64,000 nucleotides of DNA, from assembly GCF_900128965.1 (NCBI RefSeq), contig NZ_FQUL01000003.1:62001-126000 (forward strand), in the 5' to 3' direction. Of this stretch, positions 29,033-38,711 are shown one piece after another (within the stretch, counting starts at the first letter, position 1; each line of letters opens with the position of its first letter). This DNA comes from Ferrithrix thermotolerans DSM 19514 (lineage in GTDB: Bacteria; Actinomycetota; Acidimicrobiia; Acidimicrobiales; Acidimicrobiaceae). A program made the translations under genes and the position numbers. The notes beneath the pieces were generated by a model. That model saw only the letters and a program-made list of their open reading frames with translations. It ran no database searches and had not been told where the DNA came from.

Positions 29033-30110
29033 ATGAACCAGGGAGCTCTCGTTGATCCGGCGGGTAAGTTTCGCATATATCTAGGCGTTGCTGCTGGTGT
29101 TGGGAAAACGGTTGCGATGCTAGATGAAGGGCGCTCTGGGTTGAAACGTGGTGCTGATGTCGTTATGGGCTTTGTGGAGACGCATCAGAGGACCAACGTG
29201 GCAGCCAGGTTATAGGGGATGGAGATAGTTCTGTCTAAGAAGGTAGCGTACCGAGGGTCGGTATTTGAGGAGATGGATCTTGAGCAATCTTGGCAAGGCA
29301 GCTTAGGTGGTACTGATAGACGAGCTTGCGCACTCTAACGTGTCTGGCAGTGGAAGGCACGAAAAAAGGTGGGAGGATGTGCTGGATGTGCTTTCGAGGG
29401 GAACTTCGGTAGTTATAACTTGGAACATTCAGCACCTAGGGTCTGTAGCCGACGCTGTCGAGGAGTTTGTGGGTGCAAAGGTTCGGGAGCGTGTTCCAGA
29501 CCAGGTTGTTAGGAGGGCGGATCAGATCAAACTCGTCGACTCCTCCATATAGCAGCTAAGAAGACGGCTGTTGCATGCAGATGTATATCCACCTGAAAGG
29601 ATTGAAGGTGCTTTTTCTAACTTCTTTCGATTTGAAACCTATCAGCCCTGCGTGAGTTGGCGTTGCGCTTCTTAGCCGATGAGACAGAAGAGGAGATGCT
29701 CACCTATCTCTCAAAGTTTCATAATCCCAAGGCCTTTGAGAACACCGAGAGGATAGTGGACGGGGTGACAAGTGCCCCGGATACCGATCACCTTTTATAC
29801 AGAGCAGTCCTATGGCCAAGAGAGCCCGTACCCCGCTTATGGCTGTGCACGTTAGCCAGGACGAAGACGGACGTAAGATCGACGAGGTTAGAAAGATCTG
29901 TGGTGATCTTGGGGCCACTTTATACGACCTACCAGGGGACTACGTGGCTACTGTGCTTTTTAGTTTTCAAAGGAACATTAGATTACCCAGATAGTGGTAG
30001 GGGCGTCACAACGTAGCCGAGTCGCTGAACTGATAAAGGGATCCTTGCTCAGCAAGGTTCTTCGCCTCGCCAGCCATACTAGCGTCGGTGTACGCGTAGT
30101 CGCACAATGA
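29033..30110 (+). pseudogene. kdpD: Decayed KdpD N-terminal part: KdpD and universal-stress-like domains
   Basis: The start ATGAACCAGGG lies behind CAGGAG, with KFRIYLGVAAGVGKTVAMLDEG, the Walker-like loop typical of KdpD, and VVMGFVETHQRT. An in-frame TAG follows, then EEMDLE. A frameshift leads to VVLIDELAHSNVSGSGRHEKRW and NIQHLGSVADAVEEF, then LLHADVYPPERIEGAFSNFF. Another shift gives LRELALRFLADETEEEM, and another MAKRARTPLMAVHVSQDEDG. The USP-like piece ends near 30100. At least four lesions make it nonfunctional. Its orientation is opposite to the kinase half. Confidence 0.82.
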
Positions 30111-30464
30111 AGACAAGAGTCGGGTCTTACTTACATGGATGAGGTAGAGGAGTCTTAGATACACGAACTCTACTTTTGTAGGTGTTTACGGGGATTGCTT
30201 TGACGCTGCGGTTCAGACAGATAGGCTTTGCAGAGGTGGAGGTTCATCAACCTCTCAAAGCGTGAGCGGTGAGACCACACAGACTCAAGTAGAAAATTGA
30301 GGTTTCCTTTGCTGTGACAGCGGTGCGAACATGTCAACTAAGTCTCACAACCTATTAGTAACCTCTGGTTGTACGGCTATTATTGATCCAAATAAGGTTG
30401 GCACTGAGATCGCATCACTAGGTCCATGTTGTGTCTCTCGTGCGTCGGTTGAAATGGAGGCTCT
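30111..30464 (+). other. Gene-free stretch before guaB3
   Basis: About 350 nt between the kdpD relic and guaB3. It may contain further worn-out kdpD sequence and the guaB3 promoter, but no confident -35/-10 pair, hairpin or conserved peptide could be picked out. The GGAGG ribosome-binding site of guaB3 is at 30456-30460. Confidence 0.6.
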
Positions 30465-31628
30465 GTGGCAGAGGTCGAGATCGGAATTGGTAAGTCTGGC
30501 CGAAGGGCGTATGGGTTCGATGACATCGCCATTGTGCCCTCAAGGCGCACTAGAGATCCTGAGGACGTGGATATAACCTGGGAGATCGACGCATTCAAAT
30601 TTGACATACCCCTTATGGCCTCTGCGATGGACGGCGTGGTAAGTCCGGCAACGGCGATCGAAATAGGAAGGCTTGGAGGGGTTGGTGTCCTAAACCTCGA
30701 GGGACTTTGGACTAGATATGAGGATCCAGAACCCTATCTTAGGGAGATAGCCTCACTCGATCCTGACAAAGCGACCGCTCGTATGCAGCAGATATATTCC
30801 GAGGAGATTAAACCTGAGCTGATAACGGAGCGAATCAAAGAGATCAAATCGGCTGGCGTGGTAACGTGCGCCTCAGTTACTCCTCAGCGTACGAAGAGCT
30901 TTATGAAGGCTATCCTGGCTGCAGAGCTCGACATGCTAGTTATACAGGGAACTGTAGTCTCGGCGGAGCATGTCTCCAAGACCTCCGAGCCGCTCAATCT
31001 CAAGAGTTTTATTAGAGAGCTTGAGATTCCGGTGATAGTAGGAGGTTGCGCCTCCTATCAAGCCGCCTTACACCTCATGCGTACAGGAGCTGTGGGTGTC
31101 TTGGTGGGTGTTGGACCTGGAAATGCCTGTACGACAAGAGGTGTACTAGGTATTGGCGTACCTCAAGCGACGGCGATTGCCGATGCTGCTGGTGCAAGGA
31201 TGCGACATCTAGATGAGACCGGAGTCTACGTGCACGTTATAGCTGATGGCGGACTGAGCAAAGGTGGAGATGTTGCGAAGGCTATCGCATGTGGTGCCGA
31301 TGCAGTGATGATGGGATCACCCCTGGCTTCTGCTTACGAAGCACCTGGTCACGGATATCACTGGGGTATGGCTACCTTCCATCCGACGCTTCCACGAGGA
31401 ACGCGAGTAAAGACAGAACAGAGAGGTACATTGAAAGAGATACTACTTGGCCCGGCACACGAAAACGATGGAAGGCTGAATCTCTTTGGAGCGCTTAGAA
31501 CCTCAATGGCAACGTGTGGATATGAGACTCTGAAGGAGTTCCAAAAGGCTGAGGTTATGGTGGCGCCAGCCCTACAGACCGAAGGCAAAGCTTTGCAGCA
31601 AAGCCAAAAAGTTGGGATGGGGCACTAA
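30465..31628 (+). CDS. guaB3: GuaB3-type IMP dehydrogenase family protein
   Basis: The 387-residue (beta/alpha)8 protein has the actinobacterial GuaB3 N-terminus (EIGIGKSGRRAYGFDDIAIVPSRRTR, in part IGKSGRRAYGFDDIAIVPS). The active-site loop GPGNACTTRGVLGIGVPQ has its Cys at residue 222, and HVIADGGLSKGGDVAKAIACGADAVMMGS is the IMP phosphate site. No CBS pair interrupts the barrel, unlike canonical GuaB. GuaB3 proteins are a separate IMPDH-like class in actinobacteria and cyanobacteria. IMP oxidation to XMP just before GuaA fits the context. A GTG start lies 4 nt after GGAGG. Confidence 0.9.
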   Translation: MAEVEIGIGKSGRRAYGFDDIAIVPSRRTRDPEDVDITWEIDAFKFDIPLMASAMDGVVSPATAIEIGRLGGVGVLNLEGLWTRYEDPEPYLREIASLDPDKATARMQQIYSEEIKPELITERIKEIKSAGVVTCASVTPQRTKSFMKAILAAELDMLVIQGTVVSAEHVSKTSEPLNLKSFIRELEIPVIVGGCASYQAALHLMRTGAVGVLVGVGPGNACTTRGVLGIGVPQATAIADAAGARMRHLDETGVYVHVIADGGLSKGGDVAKAIACGADAVMMGSPLASAYEAPGHGYHWGMATFHPTLPRGTRVKTEQRGTLKEILLGPAHENDGRLNLFGALRTSMATCGYETLKEFQKAEVMVAPALQTEGKALQQSQKVGMGH

Positions 31629-31631
31629 AGG

Positions 31632-33182
31632 TTGAAGGAGATCAGAACCTCACCTGTCCTAGTTGTGGACTTTGGTGCACAGTATGCCCAAGTTATAGCG
31701 CGTCGAGTGCGAGAGGTTCATGTCTACTCTGAGATCGTTCCTCACGATATCTCAGCTGAGGAGGTAAAGGCCAAAAATCCCGCTGCGATCATCCTCTCTG
31801 GTGGTCCCAAGTCTGTCAACGAGGATGGGGCACCATCTCTGGACGAGCGTATCTATGACCTTGGTGTTCCGATCCTCGGGATCTGTTACGGAGCCCAGCT
31901 GCTTGCGCGTGACCTAGGCGGGGAGGTTGTTAGAAACGGTGTAGGTGAGTACGGACGAACAGGGATCAGGCGTAGCTTGGCTAGTACGTCAACACTTTTT
32001 AGCTCACTACCCACCGAGTTCTCTGTGTGGATGAGCCACTTCGACGCTATCACGCAGGCTCCAGTGGGAGCGACGCCTACGTCGTCTACGGCTGTGTCTA
32101 AAGTGGCATCCTTTGAAGACGCCGTCAAAAAAATCGCCGGAGTCCAGTTTCACCCTGAAGTTACTCACTCTGAATTCGGCAAAGAGGTTTTATCCAACTT
32201 TCTCTTTGAACTAGCACAGGTTCCCAAAGTCTGGACTAACTACTCGATCATCGAAGAAGCGGTGAAGGAGGTGCGTGCGCAGGTTGGGGAGCGAAAAGTT
32301 ATCTGTGCCCTCTCGGGAGGTGTTGACTCCTCTGTGGCTGCAGCGCTGGTGCATGAAGCCGTGGGAGACCAGCTGACGTGTGTTTTTGTGGATACGGGGC
32401 TAATGCGCCAGGGCGAGGTCGAGGCGGTCGAGAGAACATTTAGAGACCAGTTCTCCATCAAACTCATAACCGTTGACGCATCTGATCGTTTCTTTTCCGT
32501 ACTAAGGGGGGTGGAGGACCCTGAAGCAAAGCGAAAGGCGATTGGAGAGACCTTCATCCGGGTCTTTGAAGATCTCAAGCCTGAGATAGAGGATGCTTCA
32601 GTTCTAGTGCAGGGGACGCTTTATCCTGATGTGATTGAGTCGGGAACAAAAACTGCGGCAAAGATTAAGTCCCACCATAACGTTGGCGGACTTCCCGACG
32701 TCATGAGTTTCGATCTCGTGGAGCCACTGCGTTGGCTCTTTAAAGATGAGGTTCGTTCAGTCGGATCTGAGCTGGGTCTCCCTGATGAGATACTTTGGCG
32801 GCAACCCTTTCCCGGTCCAGGTCTGGCCGTACGAATTTTGGGAGAGGTCACGCCTGAGAGGGCAGAAACCTTGCGCAAGGCTGATCTGATCGTCGCAGAG
32901 GAGATTTACAAGGCGGGTCTAACCAAGACCCTTTGGCAAAGCTTTGCGGTGCTGGTGGCAAAAGTCAAGACGGTGGGGGTAATGGGGGATGAGCGAACCT
33001 ACGACTCGCCCGTGATCCTAAGAGCTGTAACCTCTGAGGACGCAATGACAGCGGATTGGGCCAGACTCCCTTACGAAGTCTTAGAAAGCATCTCAAGGCG
33101 CATAGTCGCTGAGGTACGAGGCGTAAACCGAGTTGCCTACGATATTACTTCAAAGCCACCAGGTACTATAGAGTGGGAGTAA
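31632..33182 (+). CDS. guaA: GMP synthase (glutamine-hydrolysing)
   Basis: GuaA converts XMP to GMP. The 516-residue protein has an N-terminal class I glutamine amidotransferase with the nucleophile in GICYGAQL (C85) and the His-Glu pair in [14 protein letters not shown]. The ATP-pyrophosphatase domain has the P-loop [15 protein letters not shown], and the dimerisation domain ends KPPGTIEWE. The TTG start is 3 nt after guaB3, so the two consecutive GMP-branch steps are likely cotranscribed. Confidence 0.97.
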   Translation: MKEIRTSPVLVVDFGAQYAQVIARRVREVHVYSEIVPHDISAEEVKAKNPAAIILSGGPKSVNEDGAPSLDERIYDLGVPILGICYGAQLLARDLGGEVVRNGVGEYGRTGIRRSLASTSTLFSSLPTEFSVWMSHFDAITQAPVGATPTSSTAVSKVASFEDAVKKIAGVQFHPEVTHSEFGKEVLSNFLFELAQVPKVWTNYSIIEEAVKEVRAQVGERKVICALSGGVDSSVAAALVHEAVGDQLTCVFVDTGLMRQGEVEAVERTFRDQFSIKLITVDASDRFFSVLRGVEDPEAKRKAIGETFIRVFEDLKPEIEDASVLVQGTLYPDVIESGTKTAAKIKSHHNVGGLPDVMSFDLVEPLRWLFKDEVRSVGSELGLPDEILWRQPFPGPGLAVRILGEVTPERAETLRKADLIVAEEIYKAGLTKTLWQSFAVLVAKVKTVGVMGDERTYDSPVILRAVTSEDAMTADWARLPYEVLESISRRIVAEVRGVNRVAYDITSKPPGTIEWE

Positions 33183-33205
33183 GCTCAAGCTGAAAGGAAG
33201 CTTAG

Positions 33206-35392
33206 GTGCCCAGCCGTATCTTAGAGGGTTTGACCTCCACTCAGTTGGAGGCAGTTACCTGCGGGAAGGGTCCTGTTTTGGTCGTCGCCGGTGCTGGCTC
33301 GGGCAAAACCAGGGTATTAACTCGGAGAATGGCTTACCTGATTGAGACTGGAGTCTCACCTTACTCCATGTTGGCGATAACCTTTACTAACAAGGCCGCC
33401 CGGGAGATGAAGGAGAGAGTCGCCGAGCTGGTGGGAGAGGTTGGTCGTTCCATGTGGGTATCAACCTTCCACTCTGCTGCATTGCGGATACTGAGAGTCC
33501 ATCCCGAGCCGGTTGGTTATCGTACTTCATTTGTAATCTATGACCAGAGTGACTCGAGACGTCTGCTTGAGTATGTGATCAAGGACATGGGGCTAGATGC
33601 AAAAAGATTTCCTCCAAGGGGTGTGCAGTCCGCTATATCTCAGGCAAAGTCTGTCTCGGTTACCCCACAGATCTATCAAGATAGAGCATCGGGGTTATAT
33701 GAAAAAAAGATAGGGGAGATCTTTGCGTCATACCAAGATCGGCTCGTCTCTGCTAACGCCATGGACTTTGACGATATCTTGCTCCTAACCCTTCGGTTGC
33801 TAACAGACAACCCCGAGATAGCTGACTACTACCAAAGGAAGTTTGAGCACATCTTGGTCGATGAGTTCCAAGATACCAACGATGTCCAAAGTGACCTCAT
33901 CAGAGTGCTAGCGAAGCCCGATGACAATGTGTTCGCCGTAGGTGACTCAGATCAGTCGATATACGCATTTAGGGGAGCCAAGGTCAACAATATCTTGGAG
34001 TTTGAGGACACATATTTAGGTGCCAAAGTTGTTGTCTTGGAGGAGAACTTTAGATCTACGCAAGCGATCTTAGACGTGGCAAACGCATCGATCAGTAACA
34101 ACAGATCCCGGTACTCCAAAAGACTCTACTCGGCGCAGATGCAAGGCGAGAAGGTAAAGGTAGTGAAACTACCCACCGATCTCGATGAAGCAAATTTTGT
34201 GGCCTCTCAGGTTTTATCTCTAACCTCTGGGGGTCAAAACAGATTTAGTGACTTTGCCGTGTTCTACCGAGCAAACTCTCAGAGCCGTATCGTTGAAGAG
34301 GCTCTAATGCAAAGAGGCATTCCTTTCCAGGTGGTTGGGGGTGTGCCGTTCTATGAGCGCAAAGAGATCAAAGATCTTATCTGTTACCTACGACTTCTAC
34401 TGAATCGTCAAGACGAGGTGTCGCTGAAAAGAGTGATCAACACTCCCAAGCGTGCGATAGGCGATGCAACCATATCAAAGGCTGAGGCGCTTGCGAAATC
34501 CTCGGGGACGAGTCTTTATGACGCTCTTCGTTGGCCGGAGAAGGCCGGTATCGCGCACAAGACGTCAAAGCAGATTGAATCCTTTATCAGTCTGATTGAA
34601 GAGTCTTCTGCCTTGGCCGATAGGTCTAAGCCACTTGTAGTTTTAGACCACGTACTTGAAGAGTCGGGCTATTTGGAGATGCTCAAGTCCGACAGGTCGC
34701 ACGAAGGGTTGGGAAGAGTTGAAAACGTCGAAGAGCTCAGGCGTGTGGTTGATGAGTTCGAGACCTTGTCTGATTTTCTAGAGACTACTGCGCTTCACTC
34801 GGCAACAGACGATCTGGACGATGTTGCAAAGGTCACTATCATGACTCTTCACGCAGCCAAAGGCCTGGAGTTCGATACAGTCTTTCTTGTCGGATTGGAG
34901 GACGGGATATTTCCACACGTGAGATCCTTGACGGACCCTCAAAGTGTTGAGGAAGAGAGACGTCTCTTCTACGTTGGGGTTACTAGAGCGATGAGAAAGT
35001 TGTACTTGATGTATGCACGTACCCGAAGGTCCTTTGGTGATACCTCTTACAACCCTCCCTCTAGATTCCTAGAGGAGATACCCCTTGAGCTTGTGGAGAC
35101 CTTGGAGCCACTCGGCTTTGGAGCTAATCTGTCTGAGTTCTCCTCGTACAAAGACACGACCGTGAGTGATTCCTTAAGGGGTACGAGAGTTCGATCAAGA
35201 GGGTTTGAGGAAAGTATCTCATCGGCTCGACCAGGAGAGATCGTCTTTCATCAACGATGGGGTGAGGGTCTGGTTCTGGAGCGGATTGGATCGGGTGATA
35301 AGGCGGAACTCGTCGTGAACTTTACCGAGGTAGGGGAGAAACGTCTGTTGGCTTTGTACGCCAACCTGAAGATCATAGGCAAGGCCACCTAG
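33206..35392 (+). CDS. pcrA: UvrD/PcrA-type ATP-dependent DNA helicase
   Basis: This superfamily 1A 3'-5' helicase acts in repair and replication. The 728-residue protein has motif I VVAGAGSGKTRVLT, Ia TFTNKAAREMKERV, II LVDEFQDTND, III GDSDQSIYAFRGA, IV LEENFRST, V TLHAAKGLEFDTVFLVG and VI EERRLFYVGVTRAM. The PcrA-type Tudor-like C-terminus is visible in VFHQRWGEGLVLERIGSG. The GTG start follows guaA by 24 nt. Length fits PcrA/UvrD1. Confidence 0.95.
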   Translation: MPSRILEGLTSTQLEAVTCGKGPVLVVAGAGSGKTRVLTRRMAYLIETGVSPYSMLAITFTNKAAREMKERVAELVGEVGRSMWVSTFHSAALRILRVHPEPVGYRTSFVIYDQSDSRRLLEYVIKDMGLDAKRFPPRGVQSAISQAKSVSVTPQIYQDRASGLYEKKIGEIFASYQDRLVSANAMDFDDILLLTLRLLTDNPEIADYYQRKFEHILVDEFQDTNDVQSDLIRVLAKPDDNVFAVGDSDQSIYAFRGAKVNNILEFEDTYLGAKVVVLEENFRSTQAILDVANASISNNRSRYSKRLYSAQMQGEKVKVVKLPTDLDEANFVASQVLSLTSGGQNRFSDFAVFYRANSQSRIVEEALMQRGIPFQVVGGVPFYERKEIKDLICYLRLLLNRQDEVSLKRVINTPKRAIGDATISKAEALAKSSGTSLYDALRWPEKAGIAHKTSKQIESFISLIEESSALADRSKPLVVLDHVLEESGYLEMLKSDRSHEGLGRVENVEELRRVVDEFETLSDFLETTALHSATDDLDDVAKVTIMTLHAAKGLEFDTVFLVGLEDGIFPHVRSLTDPQSVEEERRLFYVGVTRAMRKLYLMYARTRRSFGDTSYNPPSRFLEEIPLELVETLEPLGFGANLSEFSSYKDTTVSDSLRGTRVRSRGFEESISSARPGEIVFHQRWGEGLVLERIGSGDKAELVVNFTEVGEKRLLALYANLKIIGKAT

Positions 35393-35468
35393 TTATTTTA
35401 TGTTCGCAAGAGGTCCAAGGACCGCTCCTGGTTGCGTAACTCCAAATAGGTGACTAGTATTTGCGCTT

Positions 35469-35888
35469 GTGGAACGTCCTTATCGTGTAGTTGTGGCCAA
35501 GCCTGGACTCGACGGCCATGACCGTGGTGCAAAGGTGGTAGCCAGATCGCTCAGGGACGCAGGTTTCGAGGTGATCTATACGGGTCTGCATCAGATGCCG
35601 GAGCAGATCGTTCAGGCTGTTATTCAAGAAGATGCTGACGCTCTTGGGCTCTCTCTGCTTTCGGGTGCACACCTAACGCTCGTGCCCAAAATTACAGAGT
35701 CACTGAGAGAAGAGGGGCTTGGTGATGTCCTAGTCGTGGTTGGTGGCATAATCCCCGAAAAGGATATCCCCGCACTGAAGGAAGCGGGTGTAAGTGAGGT
35801 GTTTACACCGGGATCCCCTCTGCCCAACATCGCTGCTTGGCTCGAGCAGGAGCTGGATCAAAGAGAGATCAGATCGAGATCTAAGTAA
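35469..35888 (+). CDS. Stand-alone B12-binding subunit of a methylmalonyl-CoA mutase-type enzyme
   Basis: The 139-residue protein is just the cobalamin-binding Rossmann domain. GLDGHDRGAKVVAR holds the DxHxxG motif (D15, H17, G20), LSLLSGAHLTLVP corresponds to the SxL region, and VVVGGIIPEKDIPAL to the GG motif. Such small subunits pair with a separate catalytic subunit of methylmalonyl-CoA or related acyl-CoA mutases. No large subunit is in the window. Its place before sucCD fits a route that feeds succinyl-CoA into the TCA cycle. A GTG start is used. Confidence 0.93.
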   Translation: MERPYRVVVAKPGLDGHDRGAKVVARSLRDAGFEVIYTGLHQMPEQIVQAVIQEDADALGLSLLSGAHLTLVPKITESLREEGLGDVLVVVGGIIPEKDIPALKEAGVSEVFTPGSPLPNIAAWLEQELDQREIRSRSK

Positions 35889-35955
35889 ATTAGTCCCCGG
35901 TGCATCCAGTTTCGTCTGAGTGCTAGCCGGGGTAGGTTGAGAAAGAAGGAGAAAG

Positions 35956-37101
35956 TTGGATCTATTTGAGTATCAGGGAAAGAAGTTTTTCTCCGCATAC
36001 GGCATCCCCACCTCTGAAGGCGATGTAACAGAGAACGTGGAGGAGGCGGTCTCGATCGCCCGGCGTGTTGGATTCCCGGCGGTAGTGAAGGCTCAAGTAC
36101 AAGTTGGTGGACGTGGAAAGGCCGGCGGAATACGCCTTGTGGGTACCGAAGATGAGGCCCGAGAAGCTGCGTCTGCTATCTTGGGGATGGATATTAAGGG
36201 TCATCTGGTCAGACGAGTCTGGATCGAACACGCCTCCGACATAGCTAAAGAATACTACGTCTCAGTTACCTTGGACCGTGGTGCAAAGGATCACCTTATC
36301 ATGGTCTCCTCACAAGGTGGAGTCGAGATAGAAGAGGTAGCGGCATCCAACCCCGACGCCATCAAACGTCTTCATGTAAATCCAATCGACGGCCTGAAAG
36401 AGGCTGAAGCGAAAAAGATAGTGGTCGAGGCCGCTATCGATGAGGCGGCCCAGGCCGGGGTGGTTGACGTTCTACTCAAGCTCTATCGCGCCTACGTTGA
36501 AGGCGACGCAGACTTGGTCGAGATTAATCCTCTGATTCTTACAACATCAGGCAAGGTGCACGCTCTAGATGCCAAGGTGACCTTAGACGATAACGCAGCC
36601 TTTAGACATCCGGAATGGGATGAGTTTAGAGCAACACAAGAACTCGACGGTAGAGAAAAACTGGCAAAGGAGAAGCACCTGAACTACATCGGATTAGAAG
36701 GCTCTGTCGGTATCATAGCCAACGGCGCTGGGCTAGCTATGTCCACTTTGGATGTGGTCAATCAGGTAGGAGGCAAGGCCGCTAACTTTCTTGACCTGGG
36801 AGGTGGTGCTGGGGCGGACGTTATGGCTGCGGCTTTGGAGGTCATCAACACCGATGAGAACGTGCGGTCGGTGCTGATCAATGTCTTCGGTGGTATCACG
36901 AGATGTGATCAGGTGGCAAAAGGTATCGTAGATGCGCTAAGTAGGGTCGATATTAAGTCACCTCTGGTGGTTCGCTTAGACGGAACCAACGCTCAGGAAG
37001 GGAGAAAGATCCTGGAAGACTTTAAATCTGAGAAGGTCGTGGTGGAGGCAACCATGATCGGAGCAGCCAGGAGAGCTGTTGAACTGGCAGGGAAGGAATA
37101 G
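35956..37101 (+). CDS. sucC: Succinyl-CoA synthetase beta subunit (ADP/GDP-forming)
   Basis: SucC carries the nucleotide-binding ATP-grasp domain and part of the succinate site. The 381-residue protein begins MDLFEYQGKKFFSAYGIP and has VVKAQVQVGGRGKAGGI, LVEINPLI and the C-terminal ligase domain FLDLGGGAGADVMAAALE and VFGGITRCDQVAKGI. The TTG start is preceded by AGAAGGAGAAAG. It is followed after 2 nt by sucD. Nucleotide preference cannot be read from sequence. Confidence 0.97.
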   Translation: MDLFEYQGKKFFSAYGIPTSEGDVTENVEEAVSIARRVGFPAVVKAQVQVGGRGKAGGIRLVGTEDEAREAASAILGMDIKGHLVRRVWIEHASDIAKEYYVSVTLDRGAKDHLIMVSSQGGVEIEEVAASNPDAIKRLHVNPIDGLKEAEAKKIVVEAAIDEAAQAGVVDVLLKLYRAYVEGDADLVEINPLILTTSGKVHALDAKVTLDDNAAFRHPEWDEFRATQELDGREKLAKEKHLNYIGLEGSVGIIANGAGLAMSTLDVVNQVGGKAANFLDLGGGAGADVMAAALEVINTDENVRSVLINVFGGITRCDQVAKGIVDALSRVDIKSPLVVRLDGTNAQEGRKILEDFKSEKVVVEATMIGAARRAVELAGKE

Positions 37102-37103
37102 AA

Positions 37104-37988
37104 GTGGCGATCTTTGTCGATGAAAATACCAAGGTTATAGTTCAAGGGCTTACGGGGTCTCAGGGTAAATTCCACGGCCTGCGAAACCGCGACTACGGCA
37201 CCAAGGTGGTGGCAGGCGTTACCCCAGGCAAGGGTGGCTTTGATGTAGAGGGAATTCCAGTTTTTGACACCGTCGAAGAAGCCGTTGTGGCGACGGGTGC
37301 GACCGCTTCGTTTGTAGCAGTTCCCCCACGATTTGCCTCGGCAGCGGTTTTAGAAGCAGCTGCAGCGGGCATAACCTTTATAGTCTGCATCACTGAGTTT
37401 ATTCCTGCGCGAGATGAGGCTATGTTCTACAACATCATAAAGAGGGATTTCGGCGGTACCCGAGTTCTCGGTCCTAACTGCCCTGGAATAATCTCGCCAG
37501 GCAGATGTAATATAGGAATCACCTCTGGGGACATAGCTATGCCAGGTGGTCCAGTTGGCATCGTATCGAGATCTGGAACCTTGACCTACCAAGCCCTCTA
37601 TGAACTCTCACAAAAAGGTGTTGGGCAGACCACCTGTGTTGGAATTGGAGGGGATCCGGTTCCAGGAACCAATTTTATAGACTGCCTCGCTGCATTTGAG
37701 GCTGATCCTGAAACTAAGGCGATACTGATGATCGGTGAGATCGGCGGCTCCGAGGAGGAGAAGGCAGCCGAATTTATCAGGGACAACATGACAAAACCTG
37801 TCGTCTCGTACATAGCCGGTGTAACCGCCCCTCCGGGTAGGAAGATGGGTCATGCTGGTGCAATTATCTCTGGTTCCCAAGGTAGTGCGAAGGCCAAGAT
37901 GGAGGCCCTAAGAGACGCCGGTGTAACCGTCGCTCAGAATCCCACCGAGGCGGGGGAGCTTATGGTGGACCTCATCCACTCTATGTGA
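37104..37988 (+). CDS. sucD: Succinyl-CoA synthetase alpha subunit
   Basis: SucD holds the CoA-binding domain and the phosphorylated histidine. The 294-residue protein has VIVQGLTGSQGKFHGLR, VTPGKGG, GPNCPGIISPG and the active His in GHAGAIISG (H250), with SRSGTLTYQALYEL between. It completes the alpha-beta enzyme with sucC. A GTG start is used. Confidence 0.97.
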   Translation: MAIFVDENTKVIVQGLTGSQGKFHGLRNRDYGTKVVAGVTPGKGGFDVEGIPVFDTVEEAVVATGATASFVAVPPRFASAAVLEAAAAGITFIVCITEFIPARDEAMFYNIIKRDFGGTRVLGPNCPGIISPGRCNIGITSGDIAMPGGPVGIVSRSGTLTYQALYELSQKGVGQTTCVGIGGDPVPGTNFIDCLAAFEADPETKAILMIGEIGGSEEEKAAEFIRDNMTKPVVSYIAGVTAPPGRKMGHAGAIISGSQGSAKAKMEALRDAGVTVAQNPTEAGELMVDLIHSM

Positions 37989-38711
37989 CCGCAAGGTGCT
38001 CTGCAAAGATCACTTGAGCGGAGGTTTCTACTGCTGGATGACCTCAAGAGTCGCTTTGTCTATTTAGTTCGGGTCCCATCCCCTTTACTTATGCGATCTC
38101 CAACCTTGCTTGAAGGAGTAAGGATTGGACTGAATCGACTTTTTGGAGTCTGAGAGTCTTGGGTGTATTGATTTATTGGCAGAAAGACCGAAGCGTAGCT
38201 AGCCCTAGCCTTCAGTGTTGGCATGAAAGGCTATTTTGGATCCTAACTTCTTGGAGAACCTTAGAAGTTCTCGCTTTCAGACCCATAGGAGCAGATCTGT
38301 CGCAGGTGTGATGTGCTTTGCTATCTAGGGTTATGGTGTTGAGGTGTAACTTGCAGAGGATAAGTGACACCTTGTATCCCCCAAGATCTAGTCTGTCCTC
38401 TGACGCCTCTTTGATGTAAATGCGGCTGGGGGCACAGCTATCTTGTTCATGGATCCATTTATTCTCGTCAGGTCTGCGTATCGTTGAGATGAATTGCATA
38501 GTGTGTATCGACTTTCAGATGTGAGCCGCCACCTAACTATTCCACGGGATGAGGAAGTGGCCATTGGCTTAGAAGCATGGGTGTTTTAGGTCTTCTCCGA
38601 CGGCCCCTTAGAGGAAGAAATGAAATTGGACAGTGTCTCGCAAACAGACCGCCAAAGCCATAAGGTTAGGTTGGGACGGTTGTTATGGCTGTGTGAGAGA
38701 GATCTAAATCT
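37989..38711 (+). other. Gene-free stretch between sucD and the Nudix gene
   Basis: About 720 nt without a gene I can support. A 95-codon open frame on the minus strand (38212-38499) has no recognisable motif, a low-complexity-free but unfamiliar sequence and no good ribosome-binding site. The rest contains frequent stops in all frames. The region may hold a decayed gene, or regulatory sequence for the convergent ends. Confidence 0.55.

Noticed and set aside
30331-30576. 81-codon frame overlapping the start of guaB3
   Set aside because: It is out of frame with guaB3 and lacks family similarity.
35405-35440. GGTCC-AA-GGACC palindrome after pcrA as a terminator
   Set aside because: The loop is too small and no T-run follows.
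38212-38499. 95-codon open frame in a gap
   Set aside because: No recognisable motif, no convincing ribosome-binding site and no partner gene; kept only as a note in the gene-free stretch.
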